DNA from: Bradyrhizobium zhengyangense
GTDB taxonomy: Bacteria > Pseudomonadota > Alphaproteobacteria > Rhizobiales > Xanthobacteraceae
Direction: 5' to 3'
Assembly: GCF_022012435.1 (NCBI RefSeq)
Contig: NZ_JAKLUA010000018.1
Location: forward strand, 62,001 to 126,000
DNA length: 64,000 nucleotides
Part shown: positions 1 to 7,737 of the stretch, piece after piece
How positions within the stretch are numbered: position 1 is the first letter of the stretch
How the letters are laid out: each line of letters opens with the position of its first letter
Position numbers and translations under genes: made by a program
Notes under the pieces: model-generated
What the model was told of the DNA's origin: nothing
The model's input: the letters and a program-made list of their open reading frames with translations, nothing else
Databases searched by the model: none

Positions 1-1
1 G

Positions 2-274
2 AAGATGATCGGGATGTCGCGCGGCGAGATCATCGGCAAGACCGCGCGGGAATTGTTCTCCGCGGATGCCGCCGCATTGATCGAGAAACGCGACCAGCAG
101 CTCCTGGCGCAGAAGCAGCAGCTGGAGCCGATCGTCGACACCATCGACAATCCCGCCCGCGGCCGCCGCGTGATCTCGGCCCGTCGGGTCCAGATCGGCG
201 GCGCTGGCGAGGAATCCCACATGTTCGTGACCATGGTCGAGGACCGGACCGAACAGATGGTGGCCGCTGCATAG
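2..274 (+). CDS. PAS-domain protein, C-terminal fragment
   Basis: The reading frame is open from the first bases of the window, so the gene starts upstream and only its last ~91 residues are seen. The text GEIIGKTARELF followed by an acidic-amphipathic stretch and an ending in MVEDRTEQ is typical of the second half of a PAS sensor domain, where the final beta strand runs into a signalling linker (the VEDxTE/ITE motif). No output domain follows: the stop comes eight residues after the PAS end, so this is either a stand-alone PAS protein or one whose effector lies before the PAS domain. Ligand and partner cannot be judged from this piece. Confidence 0.7.
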   Translation, partial: KMIGMSRGEIIGKTARELFSADAAALIEKRDQQLLAQKQQLEPIVDTIDNPARGRRVISARRVQIGGAGEESHMFVTMVEDRTEQMVAAA

Positions 275-300
275 CGGCCCGCGCGGCGTACATCGACGCG

Positions 301-465
301 TCAGCTTCCCTCGGATTCGCGCGCTTCGATTGCGCCCGCGACCTTCTCGTGGCCGGCGGCCCACAACGCGTGCTCATCACTGCCGTCCAGGTAAGGATTG
401 GCTTCGGCGGGGATGTTCTCGCGCGCTGCGCACTCGCCCTCTGCAAAGGGATCGCGATCGGTCAT
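301..465 (-). CDS. Small Rmf/CrpP-fold-like protein (54 aa)
   Basis: A 54-residue acidic protein beginning MTDRDPFAEGECAARE. Its start codon overlaps the stop of the preceding minus-strand gene in an ATGA arrangement, which decides the start and suggests translational coupling. The core has the spaced pattern EG..AA, then NPY, GS and W..GHE, which resembles the Rmf/CrpP fold (ribosome modulation factor and relatives: G..A...G....NPY......W..G). Known family members bind ribosomes or other targets as tiny one-domain proteins; whether this one does is inference. It is rich in Glu and Asp, unlike the basic ribosome-bound Rmf of gamma-proteobacteria, so a different partner is possible. Confidence 0.6.
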   Translation of the reverse strand: MTDRDPFAEGECAARENIPAEANPYLDGSDEHALWAAGHEKVAGAIEARESEGS

Positions 466-692
466 CGTGCTCTTGCCTTTCTGGTCCGGGGGCGTGGGGG
501 CGATTTGTCTGTCGCGCCTTCGACGCGCGCGCTCTCGCGCAGGGCGTCCCTGAGGTCGATGGGAATGCCGTGCTTCTTCAGGAGGTCGGCGAAGGCTTCA
601 TCCGCAAGCTCCTGAAAGGTCGCCATCCTGTCGCGTCCCAATTGCTTCAGCTTGTCGAACGTGTCCTCGTCGAATGCGATCAATTTGCGCAT
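462..692 (-). CDS. Small ribbon-helix-helix-like protein (76 aa)
   Basis: A 76-residue protein beginning MRKLIAFDEDTFDKLKQLG. One beta-strand-like segment followed by two predicted helices (residues 10-24 and 25-42) fits a ribbon-helix-helix or CopG-like DNA-binding fold, and the last 20 residues are a basic Arg/Pro/Lys tail. GGAAGG lies 11-16 bases before the ATG. The stop overlaps the start of the 54-residue gene, so the two form a coupled pair. The layout recalls small regulator or antitoxin genes, but the partner does not look like a toxin, so I would not call it a toxin-antitoxin module. The fold is inferred from pattern only. Confidence 0.6.
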   Translation of the reverse strand: MRKLIAFDEDTFDKLKQLGRDRMATFQELADEAFADLLKKHGIPIDLRDALRESARVEGATDKSPPRPRTRKARAR

Positions 693-740
693 GATCGTGG
701 TTGCCTTCCTGTTTCAAGCTGATGTGACGGGATTTGTTCC

Positions 741-765
741 GGAACCTGTCTTTGCTGCAACGGTT
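741..765 (+). promoter_or_regulatory. EcfG-type (general stress sigma) promoter
   Basis: GGAAC at 741-745 and GTT at 763-765 are separated by 17 bases, matching the alphaproteobacterial EcfG consensus GGAAC-N16/17-CGTT apart from the base before GTT. It ends 22 bases before the start of the small secreted protein at 788 and points toward it. Confidence 0.5.
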
Positions 766-787
766 GATCGGGCAGGGAGATTTTCCA

Positions 788-1096
788 ATGGCCCAACCGT
801 CTGCAAGCGCTTCGATCAAGATGTTGATCGTCATCATCGGCCTCGCTGCAATGCCCGTTGTATCGTTCGGACAGACGACCGGCGGTGCGACCGGATCGAC
901 CGGCGGCGTCGCCAATGCGCCGGCGCCGCCGCCCGGCACCAACAGTCTGGGCACGGCGCAATCCTCCGGCGCGAACACTGCGGCCGGCGTCACCACCGGG
1001 GCGGCCTCGGGCACGAACCCCGACGCCGATGCTGCGGTGAGTGCCGAGAACCGGCTGCTCGACAAGAAGATGAAGAGCATCTGCCGCGGCTGCTGA
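788..1096 (+). CDS. Small secreted protein with CRGC end (102 aa)
   Basis: The protein starts MAQPSASASIKMLIVIIGLA and has a signal peptide with a likely cut after VVSFG-Q near residue 27. The mature part is low-complexity Gly, Thr, Ala and Pro up to about residue 75, then a charged helix NRLLDKKMKSIC and the C-terminal CRGC. I chose the ATG at 788 because GGCAGGGAGA sits just before it; an in-frame ATG 18 codons earlier has no such site. Proteins with this tail are common small exported proteins of Bradyrhizobium with no known role. The EcfG-like promoter just upstream suggests expression under general stress (inference). Confidence 0.65.
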   Translation: MAQPSASASIKMLIVIIGLAAMPVVSFGQTTGGATGSTGGVANAPAPPPGTNSLGTAQSSGANTAAGVTTGAASGTNPDADAAVSAENRLLDKKMKSICRGC

Positions 1097-1199
1097 CGCT
1101 CGCGCGGAAGTGAGCCGGTCCGCCTATCATCAACGGTCGAGGGACATTAGCTTGCCCCGGTTTTCAAGTGTGGAGTGTTTCCACGCGGAGGGTGAGTTG

Positions 1200-1553
1200 A
1201 TGTTGCGCAAGATGATCGTGGCCGCACTGGCCATCGCGGCGGTTGGCCTCGCAGCGCCCCAGGCGGCGCAGGCGCGAGGCGGTTTCGGTGGCGGCCATTG
1301 GGGTGGTGGTGGCCATTGGGGCGGTGGCGGGTTTGGCCATGGCTGGCACGGCGGCGGCTTCTGGCCGGGTGTCGCGATCGGCGCCGGTATTGCAGGCGCC
1401 GGCTATTACGGCGCCTATGGCTACGGCTACCCGTACTATGGCGAATACTACGGCGTCGGTTACGAGGACTATGGCGCGCAGTGCTACCCCGTGCGGCAGC
1501 GCGTGATGACGCAATGGGGCTGGCGCGTCCGCCGTGTTCAGGTCTGTGAATAG
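1200..1553 (+). CDS. Glycine/tyrosine-rich secreted protein (117 aa)
   Basis: A signal peptide (residues 1-28, ending AAQA-R) is followed by a Gly/His block with repeated GGGHWGGG units, then a short hydrophobic glycine-zipper-like stretch (VAIGAGIAGAG) and a Tyr/Gly segment with repeats of the YGY/YYG type. The last 25 residues carry two cysteines (AQCYP and QVCE) that could form a disulfide. GGAGGGTGAGTTG before the ATG at 1200 supports this start. Proteins of this build are frequent in Bradyrhizobium and probably sit in the periplasm or at the outer surface; function is unknown. Confidence 0.7.
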   Translation: MLRKMIVAALAIAAVGLAAPQAAQARGGFGGGHWGGGGHWGGGGFGHGWHGGGFWPGVAIGAGIAGAGYYGAYGYGYPYYGEYYGVGYEDYGAQCYPVRQRVMTQWGWRVRRVQVCE

Positions 1554-1604
1554 CGGCTGCCAGTAGGGTGCGACTCGATCGAGGCACCGGGATACCGCAA
1601 CATT

Positions 1605-1646
1605 AAAAAACAAGGCCGTTGACGCAGTATACCGTCAACGACCTTG
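1605..1646 (-). terminator. Intrinsic terminator of the coiled-coil gene
   Basis: A 14-bp stem (1611-1624 with 1633-1646, one mismatch) and an 8-base loop. Read on the minus strand it is followed by six T (1610-1605), the right order to end transcription of the minus gene that stops at 1771. Confidence 0.65.
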
Positions 1647-1770
1647 CCAGCCCCGGATATTGAAATCGGCTCACGCCATCCGGTAGAGGGCAGCATGGCG
1701 CGGAATCATACGGACGAATGTGATCCATTTCACATCTGGCGAAAATAAAGGGCCGCGGCGCGGGATCCAA

Positions 1771-2265
1771 TCAGCCGCGAGAGCGTTTGCGGGCGCTGGC
1801 ATGAACGCGGTGACGTGCCGGTTTCCTTGGAGTAACCGAGGGTGTGTCGGCCTCGGTTGACCGGACGCTGGCAAAGGATTGCCGCAACCCGTCGATGGAC
1901 TCGTTCAGACTGGCGACCTGATCCGACAGGCGCTTGGTGTCGGCCTGCTGCGAGGCGAGCAGCTTCTTCATGGTCTGAAGCTGGTCCTGCACGACCTGGA
2001 GCTGGTCGATCGATTCCTGCTGGGTCGCCTCCAATCCCTTGGTCTTCTCGACCAGTTGTTCGGAGGCCTGCGCCGCGCGCACCTGAAGCTGCCGCGAGGC
2101 GACCACACGGTCGGTCTCAGGCGCAGCACCAGTATAGGCGCGCCAGATCGCGATCGAGGTGACGCCGGCGATCAGGAGCAGCAGCGCGGCAGCCGTCAAC
2201 GCTATCGGCTGGGCACCGAGACGAAGGAGGGGATTGGACGGTGTGTCCTCTGCGAGATCGATCAT
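1771..2265 (-). CDS. Membrane-anchored coiled-coil protein (164 aa)
   Basis: Starting at MIDLAEDTPSNPL, the protein has one membrane segment (about residues 22-42, ALTAAALLLLIAGVTSIAIW), then a long heptad-rich region (about 55-130) with many Gln, Leu and Glu, and a basic tail rich in Arg, His and Lys. It is therefore a single-pass inner-membrane protein with a coiled coil on one side. A start 22 codons earlier is possible but adds only an unlikely hydrophobic prefix. No enzyme motif is seen. A scaffold or envelope-associated role is a guess; I do not recognise the family beyond its layout. Confidence 0.6.
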   Translation of the reverse strand: MIDLAEDTPSNPLLRLGAQPIALTAAALLLLIAGVTSIAIWRAYTGAAPETDRVVASRQLQVRAAQASEQLVEKTKGLEATQQESIDQLQVVQDQLQTMKKLLASQQADTKRLSDQVASLNESIDGLRQSFASVRSTEADTPSVTPRKPARHRVHASARKRSRG

Positions 2266-2434
2266 CGCTGACAAAGCCCAAATTGAAACTTGGAGAGTGG
2301 CGAAGAACGGCAGCACAAGAACGCAGAACAAGGCGGCCGGTGCGCCCCGAAAGTGTTACTGTTCGGCAACAATTGGGACGAAAAGGTGGCCGCTTGGGGA
2401 AAAAGCTAAGGTTCCGGCGGAGCTTCGGCGCCGC

Positions 2435-2630
2435 TTAGTGACGGGCTGCCGTCAACGAAGGCTGGATCGTCATGCGATAGGCGATGAACGCGGTGCCGTC
2501 GAAGGTTTCCACGACCTCGTCGCAAGCCGGACAGCGATACTCGCCCGAGTTGGCGGGCGGCGTGGCAAGCTCGAGCCGTCGAAAGCCGGCTCCGCACGCT
2601 AAACAGGTGACATCGTTCTTTTTCGTGCAC
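2435..2630 (-). pseudogene. Zinc-ribbon protein gene with one-base frameshift near start
   Basis: In one minus-strand frame the codons from 2614 to 2435 read DVTCLACGAGFRRLEL, then EYRCPACDEVVETFDG and FIAYRMTIQP: two CxxC pairs 25 residues apart, a small zinc ribbon. This frame has no ATG, GTG or TTG before it back to its stop at 2702-2704. A GTG at 2630 in the neighbouring frame would give MHEKNDVTCLACGA if one base were removed from the run of five T at 2619-2623. I therefore mark it as one gene split by a homopolymer indel. Small zinc-ribbon proteins ending in AYRxTxQP are familiar from Bradyrhizobium. It may be a true mutation or a sequence error. Confidence 0.5.
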
Positions 2631-2733
2631 GGCCCCGTAGAAATACTGGTGCGGGTCTTAGCACGGCTTGAGGCAAACTGGGGTCGCTTGTGACAGACAC
2701 ATCAAAGTTGATCGCGCCGTCAGGCGCGGAATG

Positions 2734-3465
2734 TCAGGGCTGAAACGGCGCAAACGGGCCTGAATAGGTCTTCGCGCGCGGCGCTGCGTAGGGCCCGAGC
2801 CGGGATGTCGAAAGCCCGAGCCGGACCAGTCCTTCCGCCAGCGTCACCGCGGCAGCAACGCCATCGACCACGGGCAGACCATGGGTGCCGGCGAGTTCAG
2901 CTGCAAGATCGGCCATGCCGGCGCAGCCGAGCACGATGGCCTCGGCGCGGCCGCCGCGGATCGCAGCCGTGATCTCCGTGGAGATCTTGCCGAGCGCTTC
3001 AGTATTGCGGTCCTCGAGCGCGAGCACCGGGACTTCGGCGGCGCGGACGCAGGCACAGCGCTCGGCAAGGCCGTATTTCCGCAAATTATGTTCGATCGGC
3101 ACGATGGAGACGCCAAGCGTCGTGACCACGGCAAAGCGCGCCGCGACCAGGCTCGCCACGTGAAAGCCGGCTTCGCCGATGCCGATGACCGGCGCTTTCG
3201 CGATGGCGCGCGCGGCATCGAGGCCGGTGTCGTCGAAGCAGGCGATGATGTGCGCATCGGCACCGTCGCGGTCGGCCTCGCGGATGCAGCCGAGCATACC
3301 GGGGACAGCGAAGGCCTCGTCGTAGAATCCCTCGATCGAAACCGGCCCCATCGCGGGCTGCCGCGCGTCGATCACCGTGTCGGGCAGCGCGATCGCGCGC
3401 GCCGCCGCGGCGATCTTCGCCGTCATCGTGGTCGTGGTGTTGGGATTGACGACGTGCAGTCGCAT
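2734..3465 (-). CDS. Asp/Glu/hydantoin racemase family protein (243 aa)
   Basis: The protein starts MRLHVVNPNTTTTMTAKI; the VNPNT motif is the usual N-terminus of hydantoin racemases. The two catalytic cysteines of this family are visible: one in ACFDDTG (about residue 78) and one in VLGCAGM (about residue 185). Family members invert the alpha carbon of amino acids, hydantoins or allantoin. It is the last gene of a five-gene minus-strand operon, five bases after the permease stop, so it probably acts on the compound brought in by the ABC transporter. A longer in-frame start reaching to 3777 would run into the permease gene and is rejected. Confidence 0.85.
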   Translation of the reverse strand: MRLHVVNPNTTTTMTAKIAAAARAIALPDTVIDARQPAMGPVSIEGFYDEAFAVPGMLGCIREADRDGADAHIIACFDDTGLDAARAIAKAPVIGIGEAGFHVASLVAARFAVVTTLGVSIVPIEHNLRKYGLAERCACVRAAEVPVLALEDRNTEALGKISTEITAAIRGGRAEAIVLGCAGMADLAAELAGTHGLPVVDGVAAAVTLAEGLVRLGLSTSRLGPYAAPRAKTYSGPFAPFQP

Positions 3466-3470
3466 CGCGA

Positions 3471-4349
3471 TCAGACGAGCCCTTTGCCGGCGTCCGAGCC
3501 CTTGGCCGCCTGGCGCTTGTTGAGCATGTGGATGGTCCCCAGCGCAAGCGTGATCACCGCGAAGGACACCGCGGAGATGATGGTGCCCAGCGCATAGATA
3601 TCCGGGTTCGTCACCGTCGTGGTAAGGCCCTGAAGGTCGAGCGGCAATGTATTCACTGCCCCGATCGCCTGGCTGGAGCGCGCGAGTTCGTCCCAGGACA
3701 ATGTGAAGCCGAACAGGCCGATGCCAATCACCGACGGCAGGATGATCGGCAGCACGACGTAGCGGAACGTTTGCCACGGCGTCGCGCCAAGATCGCGCGC
3801 AGCTTCCTCGAGCCTGGGATCGAAGCGGTTGAAGATCGCAAACATGATCAGCAGGCCAAACGGCAGCGTCCAGGTCAGGTGCGCACCCAGACCGGAGGTG
3901 AGCAGGCCCATCGAGGTCTCGAAATTCTCGTTCCAGTGCGCCTTGATCAAATCGTCGATGATGCGGAATTCCAGCGAGATTCCGAGCGAGGTGATGATCG
4001 AGGGCACGATCAGGCTCGCGATCGCCGAGTAGAACAGGATGCTCTGCATCTTGAACTTCCTGCGGAAGGCCATGCCGGCGGCGACCGACAGCACGACAGT
4101 GACGGCCATCACGATGACGCCGAGCAGCAGCGAGCGGCGGAAGGACGCACCGAGATCGACGATGCCGGTGCCCTGGAACAGCTTTGTCAGCCAGTAGGTC
4201 GACACGCCGTTCATCGGGAAGGTGAGGCCGCCCTGCGGTCCCTGGAACGACAGCACGTAGATCGCGATCATCGGGCCGTAGAGAAACAGCACATAGGCCG
4301 CGAAGAAGATCGCAAGCAGGTAGAATGAGCGCGGGCGTCCTTCCTTCAT
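3471..4349 (-). CDS. ABC transporter permease, PotC type (292 aa)
   Basis: An inner-membrane permease with about six membrane segments. The EAA loop (EEAARDLGATPWQTFRYVVL, about residues 188-207) that docks to the ATPase is intact. Similarity in layout is to the spermidine/putrescine-type (PotC) permeases of the MetI-like family. It lies three bases after the stop of the first permease and five before the racemase, so the genes are co-transcribed. The exact substrate cannot be read from the permease. The presence of a racemase in the same operon argues for an amino-acid-like or hydantoin-like compound rather than a plain polyamine. Confidence 0.85.
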   Translation of the reverse strand: MKEGRPRSFYLLAIFFAAYVLFLYGPMIAIYVLSFQGPQGGLTFPMNGVSTYWLTKLFQGTGIVDLGASFRRSLLLGVIVMAVTVVLSVAAGMAFRRKFKMQSILFYSAIASLIVPSIITSLGISLEFRIIDDLIKAHWNENFETSMGLLTSGLGAHLTWTLPFGLLIMFAIFNRFDPRLEEAARDLGATPWQTFRYVVLPIILPSVIGIGLFGFTLSWDELARSSQAIGAVNTLPLDLQGLTTTVTNPDIYALGTIISAVSFAVITLALGTIHMLNKRQAAKGSDAGKGLV

Positions 4350-4352
4350 CGC

Positions 4353-5312
4353 CTACAGCTCCTTCTTGATGTCGACGATGCGCGACATCATGGTGATGAT
4401 CAGGAACGTGATGACGAGCAGGATCACGGCATTCGCGGCCGCAGCCGGGAATTGTAGCGCGTTGACCCGGGTCTCGATGATCTTGCCGGCGGCGGCGATC
4501 TGCTGGCCGCCCATCACGCCGATGGTGATGAAGTCGCCCATCACGATGGTGATGACGAAGATCGAGCCGATCACGATTCCTGGCTTGGCCAGCGGAATGA
4601 TGACGTTGACCAGTGTCTGAAAGCCGGAGGCGCCGGCGTCATAGGCGGCCTCGATCAGCGACTTGTCGATGCGGATCATCGAATTGAAGATCGGCACCAC
4701 CATGAAGAAGGTGAAGAGGTGGACCAGCGCCAGCACCACGGAGAACTCGGAGAACAGCAGCCATTCCACCGGCTGGTTGACCAGGCCCGTCTTCATCAGG
4801 CCGGAGTTAACGAGGCCATTGCGCCCGAGCAGCGGGATCCAGGCGATCATGCGAATGACGTTGGAGGTCCAGAACGGGATCGTGCAGAGCAGCGACAGTC
4901 CCATCTGCCAGGTCTTGGACTTGACGTGGAAGGCGAGGAAATAGGCGACCCAGAAACCGATGAAGAGCGTGATGGCCCAGACCAGGAAGCAGAGCTTCAG
5001 CGTCTTCAGATAGGTTTTGCCGATCGTGCAGAGATCGGGAAGCTGCGCGATGCAGCCCTCGAACGTGTCGGTGTAGCCGCGGCCGGAAAAGGCCGGCAGC
5101 AATTGATATTCGTTGTAGTCCCAGAACGAGACGATGACGACGAAGACCAGCGGGATCAGGAAGAAGGCGAGAAACACCAGCATCATCGGCCCGGCCTGGA
5201 GCCAGGAGACCAAAGACGGCGACAGGCGCGCGGATTTCGCCGCGCGCCTCGTCTCGGATCCCCGGACGAGGTCCGGGGATGCCTGTTGCAGAATGTCTTC
5301 CGACGTATCCAT
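4353..5312 (-). CDS. ABC transporter permease, PotB type (319 aa)
   Basis: The start is set by a TGATG overlap with the stop of the binding-protein gene, giving MDTSEDILQQ. Residues 1-35 are a cytoplasmic extension, followed by about six membrane segments and the EAA motif (EAAYDAGASGFQTLVNVI, about residue 222). It pairs with the PotC-type permease downstream. Odd point: codons for residues about 11-20 (ASPDLVRGSE) are made of a perfect palindrome that looks like a mobile intergenic repeat inserted in frame (see 5258-5280). The insertion is before the first membrane segment, where extra residues would be tolerated. Confidence 0.85.
   Translation of the reverse strand: MDTSEDILQQASPDLVRGSETRRAAKSARLSPSLVSWLQAGPMMLVFLAFFLIPLVFVVIVSFWDYNEYQLLPAFSGRGYTDTFEGCIAQLPDLCTIGKTYLKTLKLCFLVWAITLFIGFWVAYFLAFHVKSKTWQMGLSLLCTIPFWTSNVIRMIAWIPLLGRNGLVNSGLMKTGLVNQPVEWLLFSEFSVVLALVHLFTFFMVVPIFNSMIRIDKSLIEAAYDAGASGFQTLVNVIIPLAKPGIVIGSIFVITIVMGDFITIGVMGGQQIAAAGKIIETRVNALQFPAAAANAVILLVITFLIITMMSRIVDIKKEL
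5258..5280. repeat. Palindromic element inside permease gene
   Basis: ATCCCCGGAC, a 3-base loop GAG, and GTCCGGGGAT form a perfect 10-bp inverted repeat. Palindromes of this sequence type are known to me as intergenic repeats in Bradyrhizobium; here it lies within the first 20 codons of the permease gene and is read as protein. Confidence 0.6.
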
Positions 5313-6601
5313 CACGCGGCGATGAACTCGTTCCACTTGCGGACCATGTAGTCGTTCTCGTCCATCACGGCGTTCCAGCAGGCGACGCCGCCCATGCGGT
5401 CCTCGTAGGAGCCGCCATCACGCACCGCCCCGGCCTTCTCCAGCAGCGAGCCGTCGGGCGCCTTGATGTCCTTCTCGGCCGCCTTGCCTTCCATCCAGTA
5501 GGCCCACTCGTAGGGCTCCATGTTGGCCTTCGCGGTCGAGAGTACGGCCGAGTAGTAGCCTTGGCGGTTGAGGTAAGCGCCGGCATAGCCGGACAGGAAC
5601 CAATTGACGAACTCATAGGCCCAGTCGAGCTTCGCACCCGACACGCCCTTGGAGACGCAGAAGCCGGAAGCCCAGGAACGATAGCCTTCCTTGAGCGGCT
5701 GGAAGGTGCAGGCGATGCCCATCGAGCGCACCTTCGTCACAGCGGGCGACCACATCGACTGAATGACAGTCTCACCCGACGCCATCAAGTTCACGCTCTC
5801 ATTGAAGTCCTTCCAGAACGCGCGGAACTGGCCGGCCTTCTTTGCCTCGGTCATCACCTTCATGGTGAGATCGATCTCTTCCTTGGTCATGTTGCCCTTG
5901 TCGGCATATTTGTACTTGCCGGTGGCTTCCACGACCATCGCGGCATCCATGATGCCGATCGAGGGGATGTTGAGGATCGAGGCCTTGCCCTTGAATTCGG
6001 GATTGAGCAGCTCCGACCACGAGCTGATCGGTCGCTTGATCAGATCGGGGCGGATGCCGAGCGTGTCGGCGTTGTAGACAGTCGGGATCAGCGTGACGAA
6101 CTCGGTCGCCGTCTTGGAGAACGTCTTGGAGTCCTTGCCTTCGAGATAGAGCACCTTCCAGGGCGCGGTGCCCTGACCGCCGATCTTCTTGCCGCCGGGC
6201 GTCTCGCCCTTGGTGAAGACGGGGGTGATGTTGTCGAATTCCTTGATCTTCTTGGCGTCGAGGGCAAGGATGTTGCCCGACGGCACCAGCTTCTTTAGCG
6301 AGAAATATTCGGTGTCCAGCACGTCGAAGGAGTTCGGCTGGGTCATCACGCGCTTGGTGACGTCGTCGGTCGTCGCGGTGATGTATTCGATCTTGATGCC
6401 GGTGTCCTTCAGGCACTGCTTGGAGATGTCGTCGCCCTCGTTCACGGCGGTGCCGAGATAGCGCAGCACCTTCGGTTCGGCCGACATCACGTAGGGAAAG
6501 CCGGTGATGGCGCCGGAGCCGGCGGCAAGGCCCGCGAGACCCGCGGTGCCCTTGAGTAGCGTGCGGCGGCTGACGCCGGTCTTTTTGGTCGTCTCGGTCA
6601 T
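5312..6601 (-). CDS. ABC transporter substrate-binding protein, PotD type, Tat-exported (429 aa)
   Basis: The N-terminus MTETTKKTGVSRRTLLKGTA carries a twin-arginine motif followed by a hydrophobic stretch, so the protein is probably exported folded by Tat. AGGAGTG precedes the ATG. The rest has the layout of family-1 extracellular binding proteins of the spermidine/putrescine group, with YLGTAVNEGDDI near the start of the mature part and several Trp/Tyr residues that could line the pocket. It should deliver the ligand to the two permeases downstream. Tat export is uncommon for PotD-type proteins. The stop overlaps the permease start by one base. Confidence 0.85.
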   Translation of the reverse strand: MTETTKKTGVSRRTLLKGTAGLAGLAAGSGAITGFPYVMSAEPKVLRYLGTAVNEGDDISKQCLKDTGIKIEYITATTDDVTKRVMTQPNSFDVLDTEYFSLKKLVPSGNILALDAKKIKEFDNITPVFTKGETPGGKKIGGQGTAPWKVLYLEGKDSKTFSKTATEFVTLIPTVYNADTLGIRPDLIKRPISSWSELLNPEFKGKASILNIPSIGIMDAAMVVEATGKYKYADKGNMTKEEIDLTMKVMTEAKKAGQFRAFWKDFNESVNLMASGETVIQSMWSPAVTKVRSMGIACTFQPLKEGYRSWASGFCVSKGVSGAKLDWAYEFVNWFLSGYAGAYLNRQGYYSAVLSTAKANMEPYEWAYWMEGKAAEKDIKAPDGSLLEKAGAVRDGGSYEDRMGGVACWNAVMDENDYMVRKWNEFIAA

Positions 6602-6644
6602 TCCAATCACTCCTCTGTGTTGCGCATTTTCTAAAATGACGGCG

Positions 6645-7631
6645 CTATTGCAGACGTTGCGCCTTGGCGGGATCCCAGGTGGCCAGCACGCGATCGCCCG
6701 GCCGGAACGGGTGGACGTCGAAGGTGGACTCGGGAAGATGGGAGAACAGGGCGGTGCCGTCGTCGAGCGTGAGCGAGACGGCAACATAGGAGCCCTGGTA
6801 CTCGGTCTGGGTCAGCCGCGCCGGCGCGCCGAATGCGCCGTCAACGAACGGCATGATGCCGAGCTGATCGGCGCGTACGGCGATGAGGCTGCCGGCGTCG
6901 CTGAGAACGTTGTGGCCGCCGATGAAGCGCGCCACGAATTCGGTGCGGGGATGGTGGAAGATGTCGCGGGCCGTGCCCTGCTGCTCGATCTTGCCCTGGT
7001 TCATCACCACGATGTGGTCGGCAAGCGCCATCGCCTCTTCCTGGCCGTGGGTGACCTGGATGAAGCTGATGCCGAGCTCGCGCTGCAGGCGCTTCAGCTC
7101 GCCGCGCATCTTGACCCGCAGGAACGGATCGAGCGCGGACAGCGGCTCGTCGAGCAGAAGGATCTGCGGCTCGGTGATCAGCGCCCGGGCGAGCGCCACG
7201 CGCTGCTGCTGGCCGCCGGAGAGCTGGGCCGGCAGGCGGCTGGCATAGGGGCTCATCGCCACCAGCTCCAGAAGCTCGCCGGCGCGCTTGTGCCTGGTCG
7301 CGCGGTCGATGCCGCGCATTTTCAGGGCAAACGCAACATTGTCGAGCACGGTGAGGTGCGGAAACAGCGCGTAGGACTGGAACATCATGGCCGTGCCGCG
7401 CTTGGCGGGCTCGAGGTCCGTGACGTTCTGCGGGCCGAGGATGATGTCGCCCTCGCTGACCGCTTCATGACCGGCGATCATGCGTAGCGTCGAGGTTTTG
7501 CCGCAGCCGGACGGGCCGAGCAGGCAGCAATAAGTGCCGGCCGGGATCTTCAGATTGACATTGTCCACCGCCAGCGTCGTGTCATAGCGCTTGGTGACGG
7601 CAACCAGTTCGAGAGCGGCAGGAGTGGCCAT
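6645..7631 (-). CDS. ABC transporter ATP-binding protein, PotA type (328 aa)
   Basis: First gene of the operon. Walker A GPSGCGKTS (about residue 40), signature LSGGQQQR (about 137), Walker B ILLLDEPLSALD (about 157) and the switch His in VTHGQEEA are all present. Residues after about 240 form a TOBE-type domain, as in MalK/PotA ATPases, which often senses regulatory state. The in-frame start 18 codons further upstream is less likely because homologues begin near ALELVAVTKRYD. It is followed 43 bases later by the binding-protein gene. Confidence 0.9.
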   Translation of the reverse strand: MATPAALELVAVTKRYDTTLAVDNVNLKIPAGTYCCLLGPSGCGKTSTLRMIAGHEAVSEGDIILGPQNVTDLEPAKRGTAMMFQSYALFPHLTVLDNVAFALKMRGIDRATRHKRAGELLELVAMSPYASRLPAQLSGGQQQRVALARALITEPQILLLDEPLSALDPFLRVKMRGELKRLQRELGISFIQVTHGQEEAMALADHIVVMNQGKIEQQGTARDIFHHPRTEFVARFIGGHNVLSDAGSLIAVRADQLGIMPFVDGAFGAPARLTQTEYQGSYVAVSLTLDDGTALFSHLPESTFDVHPFRPGDRVLATWDPAKAQRLQ

Positions 7632-7737
7632 GGCGTGTCCGAGAGGAGGGCGGTGCTCCGCCTCTCTCCGCAAGGTCCGTGCCAACCGCGGCAGGATTGC
7701 CGAATTCGGAAACTGTGCTGCGGAGTCAGATCGTTAG

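Noticed and set aside
301..692. Toxin-antitoxin module
   Set aside because: Overlap and a ribbon-helix-helix-like first gene fit, but the second protein matches Rmf/CrpP spacing and not a known toxin fold.
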